Assembly: GCA_947044405.1 (NCBI GenBank)
Contig: CAMRHE010000196.1
Coordinates: forward strand, 3,753,918-3,817,917
Length of the DNA stretch: 64,000 nucleotides
Direction: 5' to 3'
Source of the DNA: Leptodactylus fallax
Lineage: Eukaryota; Chordata; Amphibia; Anura; Leptodactylidae
The notes below the pieces were generated by a model, which was not told where the DNA came from, did not search any database, and saw only the letters and a list, made by a program, of their open reading frames with translations. The translations under genes were made by a program, and so were the position numbers. Every line of letters begins with the position of its first letter. Within the stretch, counting starts at the first letter, position 1. This document shows positions 14,097 through 23,429 of this stretch, in pieces.

Positions 14097-14519
14097 CCCC
14101 ATACAGTTCCCATTTCCAAAGAAGCCTAACAGTTATTAATGAGCCCCCTCCGTCTGTGTTTATTTCCATTGACTCTAGTGTAGATAACTCAATCGACACT
14201 GTCTTCCATCAAGTTTATTGTTTTTGTACTGGGAGCAAAAATCCTGCCTGCACAATTGAGGTTAATGCAGACTGACAACTGATTTAATGTCCATTGCTCT
14301 CATCCTTTGATGGGTGAGGGCAACATACATTAAATAACGGCTGTGTGAACCTACCCTAACATATCACTATGATAATGGCAAAAAGCAGAGACTGCCGCTT
14401 GTACCTTTAGATGGTACAAAAATCAGATCACTCACACGATGGCTCAAAAGCTGCTAGATTCAAGATTTCATTTGTATACTTACATTCACATAACAGTCTC
14501 TATACAGATATGTCTAACT
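14097..14519. other. EDIL3 intron 1
   Basis: No gene or recognisable repeat end seen in this stretch. Confidence 0.5.
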
Positions 14520-14703
14520 TAACCAATTTCCAATTTGGTTAAAGATTCCAACTTGTCTTGACACCAATTCAATATCTTATCACAACATGTTAACAATGCT
14601 GTAATTTACCCCCCCCCCCTCCACCATGGAATAACTGACATATCACTTTGTGATAACTTGTCACAAAACCATGTTGTGTTTAACAAAGCTGCTTAACTTG
14701 TGA

Positions 14704-14708
14704 TACAC

Positions 14709-14758
<50 letters not shown>
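14704..14758. repeat. (TA)n microsatellite
   Basis: About 27 TA units immediately left of the Tc1 family C element. A shorter TA run lies on its right side (15275-15291). Confidence 0.9.
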
Positions 14759-14759
<1 letters not shown>

Positions 14760-14771
14760 TGTATATACACA

Positions 14772-15276
14772 CAGTGGGTACAGAAAGTGTTCAATATACC
14801 CCTTTAAATTTTTCACTCTTTGTTTCATTGCAGCCATTTGCTAAAAGCAAAAAAGTTCATTTTATTTCTCATTAATGTACACTTAGCACCCCATCTTGAC
14901 AGAAAAAAAAACAGAAATGTAGATATTTTTGCAAATGTATTAAAAAAGAAAAACTGAAATATCACATGGTCATAAGTATTCAGACCCTTTGCTGTGACAC
15001 TCATATTTAACTCACTACTGTCCATTTCCTTCTGATCCTCCTTGAGATGGTTCTACTCCTTCATTGGAGTCCAGCTGTGTTTAATTAGACTGATTGGACC
15101 TGATTAGGAAAGGCACACACCTGTCTATATAAGACCTCACAGCTCACAGTGCATGTCAGAGCAAATGAGAATCATGAGGTCAAAGGAACTGCCCAAGGAG
15201 CTGAGACAGAATTGTGGCAAGGCACAGATCTGGCCAAGGTTACAAAAGAATTTCTGAATACTTTCCATACCCACTA
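14772..15276 (+). mobile_element. Tc1/mariner family C, 505-bp deletion derivative
   Basis: The left end is CAGTGGGTACAGAAAGTGTT; the right end (ACTTTCCATACCCACT) is its complement. The 5' untranslated region and the start of the transposase remain: codons resembling MRSKELPKELR are visible, then a 2-bp loss shifts frame before the RHRSGQGYKRIS-like part. About 1 kb of transposase is missing, and the coding sequence joins directly to the right terminal repeat near 15256. It is therefore non-autonomous. Confidence 0.82.
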
Positions 15277-15335
15277 TATATATATATATATGGACATGTC
15301 CAGCTGAGAAGACAGGTAAGGGAAGACACATACAT

Positions 15336-16813
15336 GTTATTGTACTCTAATATCTTGGAGTCATTGCTTAGGCATTGAATACAATCTACTGTAAGCCACA
15401 TAATATATAGTTGGCTTTAGGGGTGTTTCAGTTACACGACACATCATCTCTTCTGCTTGCCATGCCTTTAAACTTTACTCCCTCTGCACCTTCTGATCTG
15501 GACAACATATATTACACTCTTCCGTCTCCATGCCATACAGTAAAACAACTACTATCAGGACTGTATCTCCTTTCTTCTCCCTCTCCTCCTATTAACAAGT
15601 GACAGGACAGGAGAAGAGGGCAGAGGGCTCACTTGCAGAATTAGAGCCAGTGTGTTTTTGCAGCAGGTTGAGAAACTACAGTATAGTGTGATAGCTATAA
15701 AATGTACAAATATAAGTCCCTGTTGACATGTTTGGTTTCCATTTAGAACAAGCAATACAATGCAGTGTCTGGTCTATCACACAATGGACTCCATAGATTT
15801 TGTTGGACAAAATAGCATTGCATGCAGCACTATTTTTTCCCTTTAAGTGTAGCAGAATTTGCAACATGTGAAGTCATTTCACATGAATATATAGTATATA
15901 GTACAAAGGTAATATATTATATTATAAATAGATAGAGAAAGATAGATAGATAGATAGATAGATAGTATGTTAAGTAGTATGTAAGAAGGACAGCTTAGAC
16001 TAGCCTTAGGCAGACCCTACATATAGTTATAGATATTTCTGTTGCAGATGTAAAAACCACTAAACAATAGCTGCAATGTGAAATACTGCATATTTTCTAT
16101 AAGATATTTCATTTACAATGGATTTATTCCAATTCTTGCTTTGCTATCCCTCCAATAAAGAAACATGTGGACGTTAATTGCCTTCCTCTAGTCCAAGTAT
16201 TACAGATCAATGAGAGCTGTTCTGTGCTTACATTGTATTACTGTGCATGATGTGCAAATCTACAAATTCATATAATACATATAGTACAGTGCATGCTACA
16301 TTGAGCTCAGTGGAAATGTCTCAGGCAAGTAGGAAATGGAAATGTCATTGTAGTAAAATTACCATTTAGGGCCATGACCTGACTAGTTTACAAGCATTAC
16401 GTTTAAGCACATCAGTCCCTACCTGAAGAATAGTAGATAATTGTACAACCTAAGCGCACTTCATGAATGCAATGAAATTATGTAAATGTACACAGATTTA
16501 TGATTGCAAATGTTACCTATCACAATGAGCATATGCACTTCCAGAATATTAGATTGAGAGTATTTATCTCCTGAAGAAAATGTCTATATCCTATGGAATG
16601 TTGAGATTAAATAGGTATTGCTTCATAAATGTACTGTGCTGCTTTGTTAGAGCAGTATTAATGGAATCTGCTGTCTCATCTCATTGTACCCCCTACTACT
16701 ATTTCGTATACAAACGCAAAGGCAATGATACAATGATCATTTACTCTGATAATAGTTCCCTAAATATGATAAAGCTACCTCTTTCCACCAAAAGCCTGTA
16801 AAGTTGCATGGTT
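15336..16813. other. EDIL3 intron 1
   Basis: No gene seen. AT-rich with one (GATA)n tract. Confidence 0.5.
15930..15965. repeat. (GATA)n microsatellite
   Basis: Six to seven GATA units, interrupted once near the left end by GAGAAA. Confidence 0.85.
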
Positions 16814-17367
16814 AAAGGAGAATTCTCATCCACAGGATATGCCATAAATATCTGATAGATTCTGGTCCCACCTAGGGCACCGATACTTATCTTCAGGTTC
16901 CAAATTGTTGCGTCTGGTGACACAACTGCTGTGAATGGAAAAGTGACCACATATGTGCCGCTTTCTGCATCAACTTCTGTGGAAGTTCAGAAAACAACCA
17001 AGTACACACATTTGGAACCATTTTCACTATACAGTATGTAGGTGGTACAAAGGTAGCAGTCATACCCAACCCTTTTGCCTGAAGAGTCCGAAAAGCGCCA
17101 TTACCACATGTGGAGACACCAGTATTACAAAGAGCACATTGGCCAAGACTTACCAATAGGCAGACAATTGAAAATTCACCAGATTTACAACACCGGTTGA
17201 TGCTGGATAATAAATCTGGTGCATCATCAGACTGTCTAGTCTAAGTTTATACCACCTACTGGTTGGCTTACTAGTTGGCCCCCTTTTCTGAGACGACATA
17301 TCCACATGTACTACAAGTAGGAAAAAAATTTGCTCAAACTAGATGTACAAAAGATGTGCCACATTCA
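16814..17367. other. Intron with a T2-like MITE end
   Basis: TTAAAGGAGAATTCTCATCC at about 16814 matches the TTAAAGGRR start known for Xenopus T2-type (Kolobok) MITEs and is followed by GGATATGCCATAAATATCTG. The partner end is not clear. The rest shows no gene. Confidence 0.5.
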
Positions 17368-17651
17368 TGCCCGGGCAGTGTCGGACTGGGATGTCTAGGG
17401 CCCACCAGTGGAATTGTTTCTAGGAGCCCACCATCAGGACCCCTGCAGATCAGCGGTACCGAGACAGGGCGGCTAAAGGTAATAACATGCCGGGAGCCGT
17501 GCTGCTCACCCACTATACCATATGCACCACTGCACTACCTAAACCTACAGCTACACCTTGTATGGCAAGTGAAAAGCGTTACCTTTACCTGTAGCCGCAC
17601 TGTCCTGGAAAAGCTGATGTGCAGAGGTCCTGGCTGTTGTATCATCGTAGA

Positions 17652-17692
17652 TGTAATATTGATGGCCTATCCTAAGGACAGGCCATCAATAT
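17652..17692. repeat. Short palindrome
   Basis: ATATTGATGGCCTATCC and its near-perfect complement GGACAGGCCATCAATAT are separated by only a few bases. This GGCCTATCC block recurs in the foldback at 18252-18662. Confidence 0.7.
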
Positions 17693-18251
17693 TAGGAAGA
17701 TGGATAAATCCTTTAAAGAGGTTGTCGAAGGAATTGGAGCAACCCATGTGGCTGGCGGGAGGTGTAAAGTAAAAAATAAGTAAATTATAAAGCATACTCA
17801 CCTGTCCCCGGCGCGCCGTTGTCCGCTGCCAGTGTCCATTCAGTCTCATGCCGGCGACTCCTTGCTGGGAGTCCTGCACCTCATGTGATCGCTAAGACCA
17901 ATTAGGTACAGGATTTCCAGAAATGAGGCGCCGCCATGAGACCGAACAGACACAGGCAGAGGACAACGGGATGCTGGGGACAGGTGAAAATGCTTTTTTA
18001 AAAACTTTCTTATTTTTACACCTCCCTGGCGGCCGACACAGTGGTCGCTCCAGTTTATGGACAACCTCTTTTAAGGGGTTGTCTGGGCCAAATTTTTCTA
18101 TGGTCACTTCACTGGTCCTCCCACATAGTGGCCTCTTCACTAGTCCCCCATACTGTATGGGGAACAGTGATGGGGTCATTATATTGTGTGGGAGCAGTGA
18201 TGGGGGCTAACATCCTGTGGGGGGGACATTAAACTGTGTGGGGCATATTAA

Positions 18252-18662
18252 ATGGGTTGTCCAAGGTTAATCTTTTTTATGGCCTATGCTCAGGATAGAC
18301 CATAAATACCTGATCGGTAGGGGGCTGACACACGGCCCCATCAGCTGTTCAGAGCCACTTCCGGAGCCCGTTCTGTAGACAACACAGGGCCGGAAGCAGA
18401 AAGCTCCATCCGCTGTATAGCAGCCCAGCGCTGTCACTGCAGCTCAGCTCCTACTGACTTCAATAAGTGCTGAGATACAGTGAAGGTGCCCGGCTAATAC
18501 ACAGTGGACAGAGCTTTCTGCTTCTGGCCCTGTATTGTGTACAGGACGGGCATCAGAAGTGGATCCATACAGCTGATCGGTCCGGGGTCAGCCCCCTACA
18601 GATCAGGTATCTATGGCCTATCCTGAGGATAAACCATAACAAATTATGCCTGGACAACCCCT
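18252..18662. mobile_element. TTAA-flanked foldback MITE
   Basis: TTAA at 18248-18251 and 18663-18666 flanks termini ATGGGTTGTCC and GGACAACCCCT. Arms continue with ATGGCCTATGCTCAGGATAG, ATACCTGATCGGTAGGGGGC and their complements. A TTAA target duplication fits the piggyBac or Kolobok (T2) groups; the end sequence favours T2-like. No coding capacity. It is nested within the hAT element. Confidence 0.75.
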
Positions 18663-19129
18663 TTAATATACACCCCTAATGAGCCACACTTTAAAGAGAT
18701 TGTCCAGTATAATTTTTTTTCTTTTTTATAATTAGTCTGGGGGAGGTGAATCCCCCCCTACACCCCCCCCCCCCCCACAAAAAATAAAACATACTAAACA
18801 TATTCACCTGTCTCTGGTGCTCCGGTGTCCTCCCAGCACGGTCCGGTCCTGCAGCTCCGCTGTCTTCTTTTTGCCGGAAGTCCTCACTGGCTGTGACGTC
18901 CCAGGTCCCTTCCCTTAGGCCGCTGATTGGCCTCAGGGGTCACATGACGTCACAGGTAGTCACGTGCAGAGGGAACTTCAGCTGGAAGAAAACAACAGAA
19001 CTGCAGGACCGAACTGCGCTGGGAGACACTGGGGACAGGAGAGAAAGTTTGTGGGGGGTTTTTTTGTTTTGTTTTTTTCACCTGCCCCGGCGTAATTAAA
19101 AAAAAAAATGAAGGAGCCACTGTATGGAG

Positions 19130-19446
19130 TATAAGCTTCACAGTAGCCCCCACCCAGTATTATAAGCTCCACAGTGGCCCCCACCCAGTATTATAAGCTC
19201 CACAGTGGCCCCCACCCAGTATTATAAGCTCCACAGTGGCCCCCACCCTGTATTATAAGCTCCACACAGTGGCCCCCACCCAGTATTATAAGCCCCACAC
19301 AGTGGCCCCCACCCAGTATTATAAGCCCCACACAGTGGCCCCCACCCAGTATTATAAGCTCCATAGTGGTCCCCTCCTAGTATTATAAGCTCCATAGTGG
19401 CCCCCACCCAGTATTTCCACAGTGGCCCCCACCCAGTATTATATGC
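19130..19446. repeat. 31-bp minisatellite, array 1
   Basis: About ten copies of a unit starting CAGTGGCCCCCACCCAGTAT and finishing TATAAGCTCCA. Some units carry a 2-3 bp insertion (CCACACAGTGG). Since 31 is not a multiple of 3, all frames can stay open, which creates spurious open frames on both strands. Confidence 0.9.
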
Positions 19447-19480
19447 GCCCAATAGCCCCCCCCCCCCCCGCTTCAGTGCT

Positions 19481-19524
19481 ATTATTATACTCTGGGGTCT
19501 CCTCAGACCCCAGAGTATAATAAT
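19481..19524. repeat. Perfect 20-bp hairpin
   Basis: ATTATTATACTCTGGGGTCT (19481-19500) and its exact complement (19505-19524) flank a 4-base loop CCTC. This is the best-preserved copy of a hairpin also seen near 5540, 27270, 36218 and 57125. Confidence 0.9.
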
Positions 19525-19894
19525 CGGAGGCCCTGGGGAAGTGATTAAAAATAACAAACTCTCATACTCACCTTGCCTTACCTTTCCTTGGCATCCTCGC
19601 TCCATCCTGTCGTCTTCAGCGTCTTTAGGACCTTTTCCGACGACGCTGCTGAGGCCTGTGATTGGGCCTCAGCGGTCACGTGGGGGCGCACTGACGTCAT
19701 TACGCGGCCGCGCCCCATGTGACCACCGGGGCCTAATCACAGGCCTCAGTCACATGACAGAAGAGCGCCGGAGAAGACGCTATGCCCAGGAGAGGTGAGA
19801 ATATGTATTTATTATTTTCAGTCACCTCCCCTGGGCTGCCATCTATTGGAAAGGGGCCTGCAATATGCCAGGGCCCCTTTCCAATAACAGTATG

Positions 19895-20090
19895 TATAGC
19901 GGTCGGGGAACCAGGTTTTCCCCGACCGCTATCATAGTGGTCCGGGGCCCTCGGCCATCTCCAGCTGGCCGTGGGCCCCGTACCCTACCGGGTCCGGTCG
20001 CGGTCGCGCCCCCTGCGACCGCGATCGTAACGCCACTGGTCAGCGGCCCGATCGGGATGGTCAGGATCCCGATCGGGCCCCCATGACAAG
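19895..20090. repeat. Cascade of GC-rich hairpins
   Basis: Consecutive inverted pairs: ATAGCGGTCGGGGAA with TTCCCCGACCGCTAT; CGGGGCCC and GGGCCCCG round GGCCATCTCCAGCTGGCC; GGTCGCGG with CTGCGACCGCGATC; GGCCCGATCGGGAT with ATCCCGATCGGGCC. They lie in the last ~270 bp of the hAT element. Confidence 0.8.
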
Positions 20091-20168
20091 AGGACTAATA
20101 GTCGGGGCTCGGGGCCCACCGGTGGATTCACCGGTTCCCCGGTGGGCCAGTCCGACCCTGTGCCCGGG

Positions 20169-20873
20169 TCTAGTCGTAACCACAATAGCAAATCTGCTCC
20201 ATTGCGTGGATATAACAGAAGTGCCCATATACACACCCTCTGTATCACATGTACATTAATGGTACATAAAACTTTCTAATTCTAGATTGCTAAGTCACTT
20301 CTCATACCCCTGAAAAAGGTAGTAATAGACTTTAATGAAATGTTTTTCTTTTTCCTCAGGTAAAGAATAGTGTAACCTGCTGTGTTATTGTTCCTCTAAA
20401 AATATAATATCACAGTACTCAGAACTGAGCCAATATATCTAAATGTACAAAATCTACCTGTGTACAGTACGCTTTGATTTCTTTAGTAATTTTTGCATTG
20501 AAGCTGCTGAAAAAAACAAAAAAAAAAAATAAAATTCTTTACTTTTTTAGACCTATCTTTTTTAAATCAAATGGACCTGCATATAAATAAAGCAGTGTTT
20601 TTTTTGACAGATGTTATTTTGTGCTCTTTAGAAAACAGCTGGGACAACAGAACCGTGACAACTGTTGAATTCACTTCTACAGCAGCTTAAAGTGTTTATC
20701 TATCCAGAGACTCACATATAAAGGACATCTTGTACTAGAACTGCCCATTACAGCTAGAGGAGGATTTGCCGAATTTATAGAAGATAGTTGTGAAGAGTCG
20801 CTCTGACTCTTGTGAAATACACCAGCAGCAGAGCTTTACAATGGTGCCTCCATGGCTGCCATGTAATGCTGTA
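20169..20873. other. EDIL3 intron 1
   Basis: AT-rich, no gene seen. The base composition drops sharply from the GC-rich hAT element to the left. Confidence 0.5.
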
Positions 20874-21144
20874 AGGGGTTGTCGCATGATGACAACCTTT
20901 CCACACATGCCCGATTACAGCAATTGAATAGGGGACTCTGGACCCTGAACCCCCTGCGCCAGGACAGGGAGCTACTAAGCGACTCAAACTGAAAGGTTAT
21001 CGTGTAATATCCACTAATGGGTAATTCCATGGTTGGCATCTGTTATTCAGGAGTGTTTGGAGTGGAATGCTGGATGATCTGATGATCACCCGATCACCCT
21101 GGGGGCCACATTCTGAAAGGGGATGTCATGATACAACAAACCCT
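20874..21144. mobile_element. TTAA-type MITE
   Basis: The left end AGGGGTTGTCGCATGATGAC and the right end (complement AGGGTTTGTTGTATCATGAC) form imperfect inverted repeats. TTAA is kept on the right (21145-21148) and eroded on the left. Confidence 0.6.
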
Positions 21145-21384
21145 TTAAATTAACTGCAATTAAATGCAATTTAGGAACAATAAATAAAAGAGTAATGCTG
21201 ACACTGTCTCTTTAAAGTCTACACTCTCTCCACTATATATAGGATGTGTTATACCATGCTGGACAAACATGGACTTTGCCAAGCAAGTCCGCTATATTGT
21301 ATCCATACAAAGAAATCCAGTAATCTGGTCCAGTAATCTGATTTTGTTTCCCTGATACCAGAACTGATTCTATGCTTTCTTATG

Positions 21385-21612
21385 AAAGTCTGGTTGTGTC
21401 CACAGTTAATTTATCTTCTGTCTGCTTAAGAATTCCAATTTTTTTGCAACCAATTCATAAACTATCATGACATGCTAACAAAATCTTTTAAAAATGCGAT
21501 TTGCGTCCCCCACTTAGTGGCCACACATGAACATAAATGAGATAGTTAGCATATCACTTTGTGATAACATATCACTTTATAAAGCCATGTTGTGTTTAGA
21601 AAAGCTGCTTTA
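21385..21612 (+). repeat. Interspersed repeat R1 copy
   Basis: Contains AACCAATTCATAAACTATCA, TGACATGCTAACAA, a CCCCCACTTAGTGGCCACAC block, ATATCACTTTGTGATAACAT and AAAGCCATGTTGTGTTTAGA, as in the other R1 copies. It is followed at 21613 by a MITE-like end AGGCGAAGGCCTCACGTAGT. Confidence 0.6.
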
Positions 21613-22743
21613 GGCGAAGGCCTCACGTAGTGAACCACAGCCAAAAAACGCTGAAAAAAGACTGCTGCGGAAACATATCACATTTTTTTCTTTAGCATTT
21701 TCCACAAAAGTTCCGCAGAGTCAATCTTGATGCCAGTTGTTTCTCTGCATCTGTAGAAATTTTTATTAAAACTTTCTTTAAATTGTTAACTGTTCTTAGA
21801 TCAAACTTTTTTTTTGGAATGGAAAAATAACTGCAGACAGCCGAGTTCTATGCTAGTGACACAGCAGCTGATACCATCCAGAACGTCTAAGTAACACAAA
21901 TGTTCATCAGACATTCATCCTCTCATCTTAGAGAACAGACTGAGCATCTTTTAATCAAAATCAAATCACCTTTTTTAATTTACTTTTAAAAAATACTTTG
22001 ATATGGAAGACTGACTTCAATTCACATTTCTTGAAATACTGTACCATAACAAATTAACAAAACTAACCATGGAATCTGTAAATGTTAATCAGAGCTCAAT
22101 AAAAAATAAATACAATTGCAAACTTTAATTTTATTCATACAGTCCATGCTTGAGTTCCGAGCAAACTAATTATACCTGGCAAATCAATAGTGTAAGAGTC
22201 CATTTAAAATTACAGAGAATCTGTCACTATGACAGGCCACCAACTATGAACATCATTTCTACTTTCAAAATTCTATATTCTATATTATTTTATAATAGAA
22301 TCTTTTAATGGGGCCAGAGCTCTGTTTTTTTTTCTGATACCGAGCTCCATATTCTCTGCATTCCTTCACATATCCATTAAATTTAATGATAAAATTCTAT
22401 TGCTTGCTGCCACAGCCTGGTGCCCCCAAACAAAAAGATTTTAACCACTATCTCCAAAGGTATGTTCCATCATGATCTTAAGAAAATGTATTCATCTGGC
22501 ACTATAATATATTGCAGTGTTACCATTGGTGAAAGCGTAAACCAATCACTAATAATAAAATACAATAGAAAGTTGATAATGGGGAGGTGCACAGAGTTCC
22601 CTAAAATGATACCACCATACAGTACATTATTTAATATTACAATACAATGCTGCCAAAATTAAATGTTTATTCAATCTTGTAACAGACTCATTTAATATCA
22701 CTATTTACAGTACAATTAATGAGAATATTTAGTAGTCACTTAA
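21613..22743. other. EDIL3 intron 1
   Basis: Apart from the AGGCGAAGGCCTCACGTAGT end at 21613, which resembles the one at 2283, no gene or clear element is seen. Confidence 0.45.
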
Positions 22744-23266
22744 AGGGCTTGTCTGGTCTATCAATTTAAAGGGAATATGTCAGGTACTTCCCAAAGCAAT
22801 ACCAGACTATGTAGGAACCTAAGTGCAAATGCTACAGCTGACCTCTGGAATCTATGTCTAATGTCTCCCCTTTAGCCATTTTCAGTCTCTGTCTGCACCA
22901 CAGTTGTCTGTAGACAAATCGGGTAAATCAGGCCCACCTCCGATACATTTATAGGCATAGCCACAAAAAGATGGTTATCAATTCATTGGTTTGTAGTCAC
23001 AAAAGTATCTTTCTTCTCCTAAAGACCCCTACAAAACACTATTATTGGAATGGAAGGTATGGAAATCAGTGGCCTAAGGAAATTGATACGAGTTGTCACA
23101 GTACAGCGGGTACTCCCGGCAAAACAAGACAGTGGAGCAGCAGGACTGGAGCACGCCTGGAGACACCGGAGCATCGAAGAAAAGGTGAGTATGTTTTATT
23201 TTTAATTTTTTTCACCTTCCCTGGCCTAATATGAAAAAAATAAAAACCATATCCTGGACAACCTCT
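22744..23266. mobile_element. TTAA-flanked MITE, probably composite
   Basis: TTAA at 22740-22743 and 23267-23270 flanks AGGGCTTGTC on the left and GGACAACCTCT on the right. A second TTTAAAGGGAATATGTCAGG end at about 22767 suggests another MITE nested inside. The right part carries CACCTTCCCTGGCC, shared with the CAGACCCCAGAGTAT foldback family. Confidence 0.6.
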
Positions 23267-23388
23267 TTAAGGAGACCACCCAATCCCAGGACATTTAATA
23301 CTACCAACATTCAATACAATTGAAACTATCTCCTACATACCACTCGTCCCACCACTCATTGCCACCAGTCAGAATTATAGTTAATGCA

Positions 23389-23393
<5 letters not shown>

Positions 23394-23424
<31 letters not shown>
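23394..23424. repeat. (TA)n microsatellite
   Basis: About 15 TA units. Confidence 0.9.

Positions 23425-23429
<5 letters not shown>

Larger units (their letters stand above)
14520..15335 (+). repeat. Interspersed repeat R1, split by a Tc1 derivative
   Basis: The left half (14520-14703) has CCAATTTGGTTAAAGATTCC, a CAACATGTTAACAA block, a C run, ATATCACTTTGTGATAACTT and GCTGCTTAACTTGTGATA. The right half (about 15290-15335) has TGGACATGTCCAGCTGAGAA and GGAAGACACA. The uninterrupted copy at 38340-38610 shows the two halves adjacent, so the TA run and Tc1 element between them are insertions or expansions. Confidence 0.65.
17376..20160. mobile_element. hAT-type non-autonomous element with perfect 8-bp duplication
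   Basis: The left terminus CAGTGTCGGACTGG mirrors the right terminus, whose complement reads CAGGGTCGGACTGG; further in, GGGCCCACC motifs are also mirrored. TGCCCGGG is duplicated exactly at 17368-17375 and 20161-20168. An 8-bp duplication with CAG-starting ends is the hAT signature. The 2,785 bp contain no transposase. They hold a TTAA-flanked foldback (18252-18662), a 31-bp minisatellite, a perfect 20-bp hairpin and a GC-rich run of hairpins at the right end. The interior is clearly more GC-rich than the flanks, and its open frames are repeat-driven. Confidence 0.88.

Noticed and set aside
17275..17772. 165-codon plus-strand open frame
   Set aside because: It straddles the hAT left border and a MITE palindrome, with no domain or family resemblance.
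19222..19798. Open frames of 127-133 codons in a GC-rich region
   Set aside because: They cover minisatellite array 1 and non-coding hAT sequence. High GC and the 31-bp period explain the lack of stops.
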